Source: Sisyra terminalis (taxonomy: Eukaryota > Arthropoda > Insecta > Neuroptera > Sisyridae). From it: a stretch of 64,000 nucleotides of DNA. This document shows positions 1-10,640 of the stretch, piece by piece. Under the pieces are notes generated by a model that was not told the origin of the DNA, made no database searches, and worked only from the letters and a program-made list of their open reading frames with translations. How positions within the stretch are numbered: the stretch's first letter is position 1; every line of letters starts with the position of its first letter. The stretch lies in assembly GCA_958496175.1 (NCBI GenBank), contig OY292278.1:37262001-37326000 (forward strand), given 5' to 3'. The position numbers were made by a program, and so were the translations under genes.

Positions 1-108
1 GTAGGTATACCTACCGTGAACCAAATACTCCGTAAATTAATCAGCATCTATACATAAATAAAAAATATCGCCAAGTTCAATAAAATCGGTCTTAAGTATG
101 ACTAAAAA
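1..108 (-). mobile_element. Helitron-like element, internal fragment
   Basis: This stretch is nearly identical to 24342-24450 inside the full-length Helitron-like copy and matches the inverse of 61640-61750. It starts inside the palindromic GGTAGGTATACCTACC core of that element. The related element is cut by the window edge on the left. To the right the similarity stops near 108 and resumes only at about 930, so the two pieces may belong to one copy whose middle has been replaced. Confidence 0.7.
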
Positions 109-929
109 AAGTCGAAAGTTATCAAAATACTCGCGTCAAAATAACCCCAACTTCCTTTTTCGATTCCCGAATGAACCTTTTTCCAAAAACTATTACACTA
201 TTGCACTGTACAACACAACCGCCGAATTGAAATTTGTACAATTGCACGAAACCCAGTTCTTCCATAATCATGTATAACCATTATGTATCTCTAAACTTAT
301 TAGGAAAATATCTAAATTTCAACTATATAATTAAACCATATTGGATAGTCCAGAGTTCACCATACACGATTTGGCGTATGCCTTTTGCTCTGGAAGAGGA
401 TTTTAAATTTCTTTTATCATTATGATGATATGATTATTTATTATTTATCATTATGATGCTTTCTGGCTGGAATTTTTTCGTGATCCCTTTCACGCACTTG
501 CAAATAAAAGATATTGTACCCCCCCAAGAAAAAAATCCTGAATCCGCCCTTGTCTGTTAGGGTAGGAATTTTCAAAAAAAAAATCTTATCACATGCGTAT
601 TTCCTATAAGGAAAACACCGAACATTAAAAGTTCATCAGTCAGAGGGGGTATATAAATACACGATTTTATATATGCATGGTTTTAAAAATGTATTTACTT
701 TAAGCTTTGTTACTATTATTATTATTATTATTATTATTATTACGTTTTTTTCGTTAATATTTCCTTACTGAGCAATTCTAACGATATATTTACAACAATT
801 TTGTAAAAAAAAAGTTTACTGTCAGATTATTATCTATAAAAACATATATATTTCAAAAAGGCAATTTTTTGTACTTTATATGAAATTACTGTGCTTTTTA
901 TTAGTGTGGGTAATTGTGATGTAAGAAAG
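109..929. other. Unassigned AT-rich DNA between Helitron pieces, with an (ATT)n microsatellite
   Basis: I see no gene. An (ATT)n run lies at about 711-741. A TATA-like TATATAAA at 650-657 has no coding sequence behind it. The segment takes the place of the Helitron interior found in the copies at 24 and 61 kb, so it is either an insertion or captured DNA. Confidence 0.5.
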
Positions 930-1125
930 GTTATTGGTAATTTTTTCACACATTATTGGAGTTTTAGAATGGATCCCTATTTTTTTAAAAAATTTAATAT
1001 AGCCTATGTTCACCGGAAATAGTGTATCTTCCTAACAGTGAAAGAATTTTTCAAATCGGTCAAGTAGTTTCGGAGTCTATTCAAAGCAAACAAACAATCA
1101 AATCTTTCCTCTTTATAATAATAGA
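930..1125 (-). mobile_element. Helitron-like element, 5' terminal fragment
   Basis: The sequence matches 24815-25016 and the inverse of 61070-61260. Read on the minus strand it starts with TCTATTATTATAAAGAGG, the same head as the full copies. It includes the shared block around 'CAAATCGGTCAAGTAGTTTC'. This is the outer 5' end of a minus-strand copy. Confidence 0.75.
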
Positions 1126-1486
1126 AGATAAACACCATTTATTTTAATACCCACACGTTTATTATTGCACCACATTTATTAATTTTAAACAATTATTTTA
1201 ACGGTTGTGATTACTAATTTATTTTTTGTTTTTCAATACTAACGGGCGACGGTCGATCGCCTAATTTGTATACCCATTTGCAGCTTCTGGAAGATTCGAG
1301 ATTGTTCCAGGCACTTTCCGTAGTTTTGAATGTTTTCTATTTCTCTCCACTCTACATTGAAATCTCACGGAGAGTGTTCTGGAACGTCTTCTTTCTTTCT
1401 TCAATCTATTTGTTAGAACATTTGAAAATTTTAACAAGGAGAACTTTCGAAAGTTCTGAGACCGCAACAATGGAATAGTTAAAGTG
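1126..1486. promoter_or_regulatory. Heat-shock-element cluster between two Helitron 5' ends
   Basis: HSF-type pentamers are arrayed in register. From 1285 they read TTC tg GAA ga TTC ga GAt tg TTC, at 1285-1307. At 1377-1384 there is TTCTGGAA. At 1441-1456 the 16-bp perfect palindrome GAACTTTCGAAAGTTC holds two more GAA/TTC pairs. On the minus strand a TATA-like TATACAAA (1265-1272) lies about 13 bp downstream of the best array, the order seen in hsp promoters. There is no Hsp reading frame nearby. Matching Helitron 5' ends border it at 1125 and about 1487, both on the minus strand, so capture or bracketing of a promoter fragment is possible. The function is inferred only. Confidence 0.45.
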
Positions 1487-1655
1487 CTACAAAAAAGATT
1501 AGGATGCCTAACTGTTTTGAAAATTTAATATAGCACATGTTCACCGGAAATAGGTAGCTTCCCAACAGTGAAAGAATTTTTCAAATCGGTCAAGTAGTTT
1601 CGGAGCCTATTCAAAGCAAACAAACAATCAAATCTTTCCTCTTTATAATAATAAA
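1487..1655 (-). mobile_element. Helitron-like element, second 5' terminal fragment
   Basis: This is a second copy of the same 5' end as 930-1125, in the same orientation and about 500 bp further right. It shares the GTGAAAGAATTTTTCAAATC block and the terminal CTTTATAATAATA. It is broken off at about 1487. Confidence 0.7.
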
Positions 1656-2429
1656 TAGTTCAATTCTATGTGTAAAATTTTAACATGATTGGACAGTTAA
1701 AAGTGTGTTAATTATCGCCTCTAATATTTGTTACCAAGAACACGAATCTAATATAAATGATTCAAAAAAAAGGTAACCTTTCCTTATAAATAAACCTATT
1801 TCATTGATGTCGTTCCAATTAGAAAAGGTAAAACCTTTATATTTCATGAAAATTATAACTTTTCACCTTTTCTTGTTTAATAAATGTTTTATTTTTCCCT
1901 TTTTCGCCTCCATAATCAAATAAAAAAGAAGATGAAATTGCTTTTTTGATGTCGAATATTTCGTTATTTGGTTTGACATTTTTTTTTAAATTGTCTTTTT
2001 GTCCTTAAGACGTTTCTGGTCTTAGATATTTTTTAAAACTTACCTTTTCCTGCCTTTCCATATTCTTTTTGCTCGGAATTGTGTAGATGGATTTTAAAGA
2101 AAGGAAATATTTATTCAAGTTTATACAATAAAAGAAAAGGAAAAGTCAATTTGTACCGTCATCAAATTTTTGTTGGAGAATTTATTATTGTAGATTATAT
2201 CAAAGAAGATATTTTGCTTATTTATTTTTCTTTCTTTTTTTTTGTTTCAGGTAAGTTCTGTTTGCTGTGTGGGATTTTTTGCATGAAATTTGAAGGTGAA
2301 TTGGGGTAAGCTTTATCGTATTTTATTTACCAAACCGTTTACGGTAAAGTTCTTAAAAATATATAGAATTCAATCTCATATTGGTTATAAAGATTGAAAG
2401 GCGTTTACAATTAATTTTTCTTAAAAAAA
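1656..2429. other. Unassigned AT-rich DNA
   Basis: I see no gene or recognised repeat here, only poly-T/poly-A runs and short open frames with no recognisable motif. Confidence 0.5.
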
Positions 2430-3088
2430 TAGTGTCCGACCGAAATTAGTTTTTACGGCCGAAACCGAATTTCGGCGTCAGTTTCAGTTTCGGCCGAAAC
2501 CGATACCGAAACTTCCATATAAGTTCATGTTTTCGTAGAAAAAATAGTAAATCATAATTGCTGTCTTTACATTTAAATCTTACAGATATCCATTTATCAT
2601 TTAGTCCCTAATATTTGAGCTAATCATTAACATAAGATATTATTATCATCTCTTATTTCAAATAAATTAAGTATGCAGAAATAAGGGGTTGATTTGAAAG
2701 AAATGCACGTAATATTTCTTTTTAATATTAGTTACGAATAACATAAAAGAATAAGAAAGGTTACAAAAAAAAAATATTTTTTATCTAATATGTTAATTTA
2801 CATAAAAAAGAAAGTACTTTTTCTCATATCTCAAAAACAAAATACTTCTTCTAAACTTTGATCATTTTTCTTCCGAACTGAAAAAAATATTTGACAAAAT
2901 ATAAATGAACTGATAGTTATCAGTATTCATAATTAAAAAATCAAATAATACATGAAAAACAATAATTTTTTAACACTTTTATCTCACAAAGTCAGTTTCG
3001 GTTGTAGTTTCGGCTTGACGACAGCCGAAACCGAAACTAAGCCAAAATTCGTTTTTTGGCCGAAACCAAAAATTCGGTCAGATACTAT
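2430..3088. mobile_element. hAT-like MITE with TTTCGG/CCGAAA subterminal repeats
   Basis: The element is bounded by imperfect inverted repeats, TAGTGTCCGACCGAA on the left and the inverse of TTCGGTCAGATACTA on the right. About 90 bp inside each end it has clusters of GCCGAAAC/GTTTCGGC on both strands, the kind of subterminal repeat that hAT transposases bind. The interior is AT-rich and non-coding. A second copy lies at 21215-21848 in the other orientation. The hAT assignment is by resemblance only. Confidence 0.65.
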
Positions 3089-3257
3089 AAAAAATTCCTA
3101 ATTAATCTTACATTCCTTATTTAGCAAAAATAAAAGTATATAGAAATTTCCAGTCGTTTAATATCGAATATTGCCACAGGAATTAATTTATAACTAACAA
3201 TAATTGTTAGTAGTAAGAGTTAGTATTGTTATTAGTTAGTATTATAACAATTATACT
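3089..3257. repeat. AT-rich low-complexity spacer with TTAGTA repeats
   Basis: The block has loosely repeated TTAGTA/TAACAATAAT motifs at about 3180-3257 and no coding potential. Confidence 0.5.
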
Positions 3258-3677
3258 AAATTTTATTTATTTTTAGTAGGATAGTGGACATGAAAGGATG
3301 TAGATCCATGTACTAATTATTAATTTTGCGACACGTTTCGGTCTTTTATTAGACCTTCATCAGTTTTAATTACCACGATTTTAACTAAATTTATAAATAA
3401 TTTTAATATATAAAAAAAAAAATAATTTAAAAAAAAAAATGTAATGTGTGTAAAAATGTAAATTTCGATGTTATTGTGATGTATATTGAGTACTTCATAT
3501 TAAGGTAATTTAACAATTAGTAATATTTTGAAGGATTCTGTAATACATGTGTTTGTATGATTTTAGAAGCCTGATGAAGGTCTAATAAAAAACCGAAACA
3601 TGTCGCAAAATTAATAATTAGTACATGGATCTACATCGTTTTATGTCCACTATCCTACTAAAATTAAATAAAATTAT
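3258..3677. mobile_element. Foldback element with two outward hammerhead-like motifs
   Basis: Inverted arms of about 105 bp (3258-3363 and 3571-3677) enclose an AT-rich core. Each arm starts at its inner edge with a hammerhead-ribozyme-like box and runs outward. The left box, minus strand 3330-3363, has CTGATGA, GGTCT paired with AGACC, GAAAC and GTGTC. The right box, plus strand 3571-3604, has CTGATGA, GGT/ACC, GAAAC and ATGTC. Around the right box helix I can form from GC/GC plus ATTTT (3560-3564) with AAAAT. One extra A follows CTGATGA compared with the canonical core. It shares this layout with the elements at 13.5, 20.3, 25.6, 54.4 and 60.5 kb. Confidence 0.7.
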
Positions 3678-4680
3678 GTAAAATATGGACACAACCAATT
3701 TATCGAATAATACTAAGATTTGATGTCTGACAGCGGATTTTATGGTAATTAAATTTTGTCCCACTAACTTATCTATTTCAAACTTGATATATTTTATACA
3801 TAAAAGTAAAAATTTTATACAAATTTTAATTTTAACAAGTCAATTAATTCTTAAGTATTACTTAATAATATTTATTTGATTACCACTCTTCAATTGAAAT
3901 TAACTTATCGTTTAATGACTAATTTATAATCTTTTTCATGAAACTACTTAATTATATTACAAATTACAAACAACTTTTTAATTATATTTTCTTTAGTTTG
4001 TTTACTTTTCATTGAGAAGGAAAACATAGTTCATTAAAGCTCCCACTTATAATATAATGCAAGTTAAATATAACGATAATTTATTGCAATCTTTTCCAAG
4101 CTTTCCACTGCAATTTTATCGTTATTAAGTTCAGATAAGCGTTGCATTAAAATTCAATTTTGGTTAAACTTTCAGGAAATTTTGTTGAGAATAGCAACAG
4201 GATATTATGGGAAAATTGCTGGGATGAGCCATTTTAAATCGGAGATCATATTGATGGTCGCATAGTTAAATTTAAGCAAAATGTTTGTTTAGTCTATTAG
4301 CTTAGTTATAATGTGCATGAGATGGGAGTAATTGACAGGATAAAAGCACTAGGATTGGGAGAGGAATGAGGATTGAAAGTGGGTGGATTAGAAATGGTAA
4401 TTGTAATGGAAGTGGCAAAAAGAGGATGATGACAATATAGTACTATATAGTTTTGTTAGATTGCAGTTACAAATTTTAATATTCATGGTTGTACCAATTT
4501 TTGTTGAGATATATTTTAGTGTACTTTGTGTTTTACGAAAGGGTTGAAATTAAATGTCAAATACATTCAAGTTCGAGACATAAGGGCGGTTTTCTGTGCG
4601 GTCAAGTATTTTTTTTATCTTCTACTATTTTTATTATTTCCATCCCCCATGTTTTCACTTCACTCGGAAGGAAAAAAAGA
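3678..4680. other. Unassigned AT-rich DNA
   Basis: I see no gene or clear repeat. The 4180-4460 part is somewhat less AT-rich but has no supported exon. Confidence 0.45.
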
Positions 4681-5110
4681 AACCTCTTGAACGAACGCCT
4701 CGACTAAAAGCTCAAGCACAGTCTTTCCCGAGTATCCCGCACCCCGGTTTCTACTGCCAACCCATCCGCCACCCATACACTCGACCTCACCGAAAGAAAA
4801 TTTCCTTTCGTTTGTATTAATTCATCGAAATCGAACGGATGAAATTCGAAATTATTATTTCTCGATCGACCGAAATGTTCGAATCAATTCAATTAATGAA
4901 ATCGAGAAGGAAAATATTTTCATTGCGGTGTCGGTCGCGCCCACCCCATCACCACTTAGGTATCAAACCAACCCTTAGCGTTTTCCGTTTTGCTTTTTGA
5001 CTCGAACAATTCAGCCTCGTCATTGAGTGCATTAGTGACGTCTTAACGACGCTTACGTCATTCTCGCTACGTCAAACATTAAAAGCTCTCAATTCCTCAA
5101 TGTAATTCCC
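4681..5110. promoter_or_regulatory. GC-richer unique patch with a cluster of CRE-type sites
   Basis: This patch is clearly richer in G+C and CpG than its surroundings. It holds CGTCA at 5018-5022, TGACGTC at 5036-5042, TACGTCA at 5054-5060 and TACGTCA at 5068-5074, that is, four CREB/ATF half-site motifs in 57 bp at steps of 18, 18 and 14 bp. I find no convincing exon. It may be an enhancer or promoter inside the long upstream intron of the receptor gene, or belong to an unseen gene. Confidence 0.35.
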
Positions 5111-5244
5111 CTGGTGATGATTTTATCGGTTTCAATGTAACTCTATGTTTGTTTTCCACAGTGGTGGCTCAAGGAAAAACTTTTTAGAGAAGCAATTATT
5201 TTTTATATCAATTTTTTTCATATCTTAGGAAATTATATAAACAT

Positions 5245-6035
5245 TAGACTGGGCCAAAAAAATCGACAATTTTTTTTTAAAAAGTATATCGAAAATATTG
5301 TTCACGGTGACAAAAAAACAATATCGGGAAGGTTTGAGCTCTTAATATTTATATTAAGAGGCCTATCATCTTTAATTTCGATTTTTTATTTGTGCTTTCA
5401 TTTTTGCGTCAACACAAGAATTATAATAGAAATAAACAATATAGATTCTTGAAGGGAATTTAATGCTCTACAAAAAAAGGTCTCTTAACGTTTTTACATA
5501 AATCACTTTTTCAAAAGTTATTCACAATTAAAGTTGAAGGAAAAATTAAATTATTGTTTTTTTTTTTTTCGTTGTTGAACCAATTTTGAAAGAGTGATTT
5601 TATATAAAAACGTTAAGAGACCTTTTTTGTAGAGCATTAAATTCTCTTCAAGAATCTATATTGTTCATTTCTAAATATTTATTTGTTCGTTAGTTACAAA
5701 ATTCCAAAATAAAGAAGATAAATCTAAAAATTATATCAATGTTTAAAGCCTTGATTAGTCTAAAACGGTGTGTCTGGCAAAAATTTTAAAGAAACGTTTT
5801 TTGTAGGAAATTTAATTTTCTATAAACATATGTGCAGATGAATTTTTTACCTTCATAGTTTGACAGTATTGACGCAAAAATGAAAGCACAAATAAAAAAT
5901 CAAAATTAAAGTTGATAGACCTCTTAATTTAAATTTCAAGGGCTCAAACCTTCTCGATATTTTTTTTTTGTCACCTTGAACAATATTTTCGATTTACTTT
6001 TCAAAAAAAAAATAGTCGATTTTTTGCCCAGTCTA
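5245..6035. mobile_element. TIR foldback element (GACTGGGC ends)
   Basis: Long inverted arms run from both ends, TAGACTGGGCC on the left and GCCCAGTCTA on the right, each about 380 bp, with paired segments such as AAAATCGAC/GTCGATTTT and a block around AAAGCACAAATAAAAAATC. A TA at each edge could be a mariner-type target duplication. Near the centre the arms carry GCTCTACAAAAAAAGGTCTC (5464-5483) and its inverse (5617-5635), a module also found in the different element at 16-17 kb. There is no coding capacity. Confidence 0.7.
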
Positions 6036-6289
6036 AAAAACATATTACGTTTTTAATTTTTTAATACCGTTGACTAAAAAATTAATTATATTTCAATCTC
6101 TGACTAGACTATACGTCAATAAAAAACATATTTTATGCATGATTTCTGTGCTATCTCGTAATATTTTTTTTAAATTTTAAGCTATGAAACTGGTGGAACA
6201 GTACTCAATACTAAAAGAACTCCCCAAAAAAGCGAAAGCTTTTTGGTTCAAGAAAATTGATAGTTTCAAAAAAAAAATGAAAAAAAAAA

Positions 6290-6660
6290 CAATAGGGGTA
6301 CTTATGAACAAGCGTGAGTAGTTATACTTCTTTGGCGTAGTTAAACATGTTTTAATCCACTGCTATTGGTCTTCCAGTAGGGCCTGAACTGGCACACTTG
6401 TAAGAAGTTCTTTGTGGTAACTAAAATATGATATAATTATATATACAGTTTGCTTTTAATACCAAAATACATAATAGACAAATGTATGTATGGTAACAAA
6501 GACAAATGATAAAGAATATAAAGTTGTACATCCATATTAATAGAATACAAATTTGATAATTATTGTCTCAAATTTGAGCTAACTAATTGTTGTCATTGGT
6601 TTCAACTGTCATTTCGATTTGTTTTCAATTGCTAATTGGCTATTTATAAAATAGGTATAT
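6290..6660. repeat. Interspersed repeat, copy 1
   Basis: It is similar to 15405-15700: both have the TTGGCGTAGTTAAA block, the TAACTAAAATATGAT block and the AACTAATTGTTGTCATTGG block in the same order. No ends, TIR or coding sequence could be fixed, so the class is unknown. Confidence 0.6.
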
Positions 6661-7814
6661 TACCTATTGGATATAGTACCTGGACGACCGAGTTACTTGG
6701 CGTTTTTTTATTAAACTTTTAAGCAAGATATCAGATGAATTGGAAAAAAAAACGTATTTCACCTAAGTCATTATTTTAAAAGTTTTTATTAACCTTTTAT
6801 ATCCTTCTTTCGGAACACATTACCTCCCTTGTATCCACTGAAAAACCGCCTCTGGTTTTCTGCGTAAAATTTAAAATAAAGCGAGCAAATCGAAAATGCA
6901 ATATAATGTTGAGGATCAGAAGCTTTTATCCAAGTAAACATAAAATGGATTTGTACAAGTTTGCAATGGTTAATATTTAAAATGTCTTCATTTGTGGCTT
7001 AATGAAAACTTCGAAAGCGTTCCAATGAACATAGGCCACAAATAGGGGTTGGGGGTGTCTTGAGTTTATTTCCGTTGAATTTCTCGACGTTTTCCCAGGG
7101 TGTGTTGTGTTTATGATATTAAATGTTTAATTGAATTCAGTGAGATCACGGCTGATGTGAAACTGAACAGAAATATGATGTTGATAACGTTGGGAACGGG
7201 AAAGTGGCTGAATTACGAAGAAGATAGTGTACAAAGATCGGCGGCACAGGGGCAAGTGGTGGAGCAGGGTGCAGAATTGCAAAATTGACGGCTTGAGGAA
7301 AATAGCAATTTGTGCTCCAGTTTTAAGTAGATGTCTTACCACAAAAGACGAAGGTGTGCTCAAGTTTACATAATATAGTTATGCGAAATTTACGAGGGTG
7401 TTGTATATAATTTGAATTGATGCATATGTATTTGTCTATTGGTTGTATAACATTAAGCTTTTATTGGAGAGCTTTATTTACGAAGCCTACAACTATTAGC
7501 GCTTTCCAGTGAAAATGTTCACTATAAAGTTGAATGATCAAAGTTGATAATTTCCAATTTTCAAACGCTTTCGTCGCTGGCACGTATGAAAATTTGGCAG
7601 CTTTAAAAGCTTTCTAAAGTGTGACAATGTTGATTGGTAATAGACATTTTACGAATTTCACACAACCACCTGTTTGTAATGAATGCTTTAATGGAAGAAG
7701 CTAACATTAAAACCTAAAGAGTGGCTTTTAAAAAATTTATATTTTTTTTTTGTATCAATGATGCTTTGAATTATCTTCTCTATATATATTAACTAGTAAA
7801 GCCTGACGACTGAA
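6661..7814. other. Unassigned DNA
   Basis: The part at 6990-7370 is GC-richer and looks unique. A 62-codon open frame there (7100-7288) shows no family motif and I do not call it a gene. Nothing else is recognised. Confidence 0.4.
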
Positions 7815-8030
7815 TGAATAATGGACCAACGTACACCCTAAGTCGCTGATCATGGAGGTGAGAAGGTTAAAGGGTACATTTCTCATATAACAATCATCCG
7901 ATAACAACGGATTTTTGAAAATTCCTCCCCTAACAGGGTGATAAGGGGTGACAAAGTTTACATGTGATAACACGTATTTTGATCGATCAACAATCGAAAT
8001 TTCAAATTTAATAATCAAAGTACTGTTAAA
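7815..8030 (-). repeat. Interspersed repeat, copy A
   Basis: Its inverse shares the order 'TTTGATTATTAAATTTGAAA', then TTTCGATTGTT, then GGGAGGAATTTTCAAAAATC with 9060-9200, and in part with 9770-9850. The family is unknown. The pattern suggests the end of a LINE or Helitron. Confidence 0.55.
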
Positions 8031-8219
8031 CGTAAAACAATCATCGAATTTAAAAATTAAATAAATATTTAGATTTGAACTTGCTTACTTCAATATGAAA
8101 TAACAGCAAAAATATTGCCACTATAAACAAGGAAAAAAAAAACATAAAAATAAAATTTAAGTGTCAAACAATACACGTTTGAAATGCCATAATGATGTCA
8201 CTTTTTCAATAAATACATT

Positions 8220-8545
8220 AGGGTGTCCGTTATTTCCCAAATTGATTTTTTTACAGTGATCACACCCTAAATTTTTAGTTTAAGATATAAAAAAAAATAT
8301 GCAAGACAAATAAGCTCTTAATTTCTTGATTAAACCGTGCCGGAATTATGTTACTTTTACCATTTAAATAACATGGGATTATTTGACTTTTTACTATTAC
8401 TTTTTTTCTCAGAAACAAATGAATGAAAAGATTTAAGATCAAATTATTCTGACGTAAAATTTAACGCTCTACAAAAAAGGTCTCATATGAATTTTCGATT
8501 AAATCACTCCATTAAAAGTAATTCAACATTTAACTAAAATCTCTT
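8220..8545 (+). mobile_element. Single arm of the 16-17 kb TIR foldback family
   Basis: It begins with AGGGTGTCCGTTATTTCCC, the inverse of the right end of the element at 16015-17062, and follows that arm through ATTTAAATAACATGGGATTA to the GCTCTACAAAAAAGGTCTC module (8466-8484). Only one arm is present, so this is a truncated or solo copy. Confidence 0.75.
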
Positions 8546-9059
8546 TTAGATAAAAGATATTTCCATATACTAACTATCTTAAAGGTGCTGTGGTAACATA
8601 TAATTTTTAATATGTATATAAAGGACTAGGGTTAATTCCCTCATATTTCTGTTATATTTTTCTTCAAAATTGTGGCTAATAGTACCCAAAAGGATGCTCA
8701 AGAAGAAAATAGAATTCTAAATAAATCTTCTAGTTAAAATAATTTATAAAAATATATAAATTGGCTCTCGTGCCGTGCGTCCGTGCAGAATTGGCTATAC
8801 GAATGCGCTCTGTTATCCCCACTTACGCATTCAAAACGTTGGTACGGATACTCACTCACTAATGTATTTATTTGTGAATACGTATTTCGGATTTTCAGGT
8901 TTACAATATGTGAAAGCTAAAAAACTAAATGCTTACTTACAAACTTAAGTTAACCTTTTCAGATATATCTACTTATCAGAGTTTAAATTTTTAAGCAGGC
9001 CCTAAGTTTTCGTTTCTAATAATAAATCAACTTTGTTTTATATTAAGCAGTAATAACGT
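8546..9059. other. Unassigned DNA with a small GC-rich patch
   Basis: A short GC-rich patch lies at about 8760-8850. I can support no coding sequence and no repeat with a second copy in the window. Confidence 0.4.
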
Positions 9060-9200
9060 TTCGCTTTTAACGAACTTTGATTGATTATTAAATTTGAAAT
9101 TTCGATTGTTTCTTAAACGTTATCTTTTACAAACTTTGCTATCATTTTTCACTCTTTTAGGGGAGAAATTTTCAAAAATCCTTTCTTATTTTATATCTGC
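9060..9200 (+). repeat. Interspersed repeat, copy B
   Basis: This is a plus-strand copy of the repeat at 7815-8030, sharing the block around TTAAATTTGAAATTTCGATT and then GGGAGAAATTTTCAAAAATC. A shorter third copy lies at about 9770-9850. Confidence 0.55.
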
Positions 9201-10488
9201 ATCATATAAAGAAAACACTTTCTAAATTTCATGGGCTTAAATATGCATTTATATTTGAAAATACAATGAAAAACGAAAAAAAATAATGGCCTTCTTTATG
9301 TTAGTTAACATGACAAAAAAGCTATTCGATTTCGCACACTTGGACGTTGTACATACAAAATTGTTGGAATTAGGTGGAAAGCGTGGAAGTAAATTCGAAT
9401 ATTTTATTTATTTTCAATAACAATAATTGGTTTTCAAATTGTTCTAAATACCGAAAAAAAGTTAGTATCGAAGATTTTATATTTCAATTGACAGTGAAAT
9501 AAATGACAAAAAATTGCAACCTTAATGCTTTTCAGCCGAATACATAATTACTCCAGATCATAACCATTGATTCATAAAAAAATAGATTTTAAAGAGTTTG
9601 ATTGTTGAAAAACGAACCAAAATTTAAAATTTGGTATAAGTACTACATAAGTATTAAACTTTCATACTAATTTAGTGAAATGACGTTATTTAAAATGTTG
9701 TTATTAAAATGATATAAAAAAACACTTATATTTTATTTCTTAATATAATTTTAGATAAACTTTTTTTTATATTATCAACACTTTGATTATTAATTTTAAA
9801 GTTTCGATTGTTGATTAACTCTACATTATCTCATATGAAACATTTTATTGAGATAAAACCTTTAGTTGCGATTGCAACGGGCAACTACTAGTAATTTATA
9901 AAATAGGTATACTCTCGGCTTATTAATCATTGTTACATACAATCGTAAATATATGTTATGTTTTTATTTAAATTTAACAAAATTTGATGTATCCTAATCA
10001 AATACAGTGCATTTGTCTAAGAATTAGCGACACTTTTGAGAGAAAGCTTAAAGAAAGCTTATTTTTCATATACCTACTATATTTTTTTTGGCCAGCGTTC
10101 AGACAATCTAGCTGTCGGTAAAAGTGGAATTTGCTTTTATACAATTCATTTGTGCAGATAAAATAGTTATTACCTATTGTAGGAAGGTTAATTTTATTTT
10201 AAATAACATATTTTTGATTACACATATACGTGATACAGATAAAGTCTTAGATATTAACTAGTATTTACATATAATTTAGGTTTTCAGATAAGAAAATTAC
10301 ACTCCTAAATGGTTAGAAGTTATTAGCAAAATGCCGATGCTTTATAACAGGCTCCCAAGGATCAAAATAAATTTTTCTATAATATTGGCGTGGATGGAAA
10401 ATCAGTTATTTTAAATTCATGGAAACGAAGATACGGGCATTAGCTTGTAATTTAGGAGAAAAGAAATAACATTAAAATTCAGAAAGCG
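9201..10488. other. Unassigned AT-rich DNA with a short repeat copy at 9770-9850
   Basis: It holds the third, partial copy of the 7815-8030 repeat and otherwise AT-rich sequence with no coding signal. Confidence 0.4.
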
Positions 10489-10640
10489 TACTGGCGGCCG
10501 TGTGGTCTAGGTGGCCGCTTCAAAACCGGTAGGTTTTGAGTTCGATTCTTGTATCGAGCAAATTTTCAATATTTTTCGATTACGAATTATTATTAACCTT
10601 TGATTCTCTAAGGACCTTAGCAGTAATAAAGCGACAGTAA
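10489..10640 (+). repeat. tRNA-derived SINE
   Basis: The head carries pol III box A-like GGCGGCCGTGTGGTCTAGG (10493-10511) and box B-like GAGTTCGATTC (10538-10548). The body has the ATCGAGCAAATTTTCAATAT block shared by the family and the tail ends TAATAAAGCGACAGTAA. At least ten copies lie in this window on both strands. The box A sequence resembles a tRNA with a long variable arm (Leu/Ser type). Confidence 0.85.

Noticed and set aside
641..660. Strong-looking TATA box TATATAAA
   Set aside because: No initiator at the right distance and no coding sequence downstream; common by chance in DNA this AT-rich.
2079..2309. A 76-codon open frame
   Set aside because: Runs of Phe/Ile/Leu from poly-T tracts, with no motif; a product of AT-rich composition.
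9040..9075. GAAACGTTATTAC on the minus strand, like a hammerhead 3' half
   Set aside because: No CTGANGA box and no foldback arms nearby.
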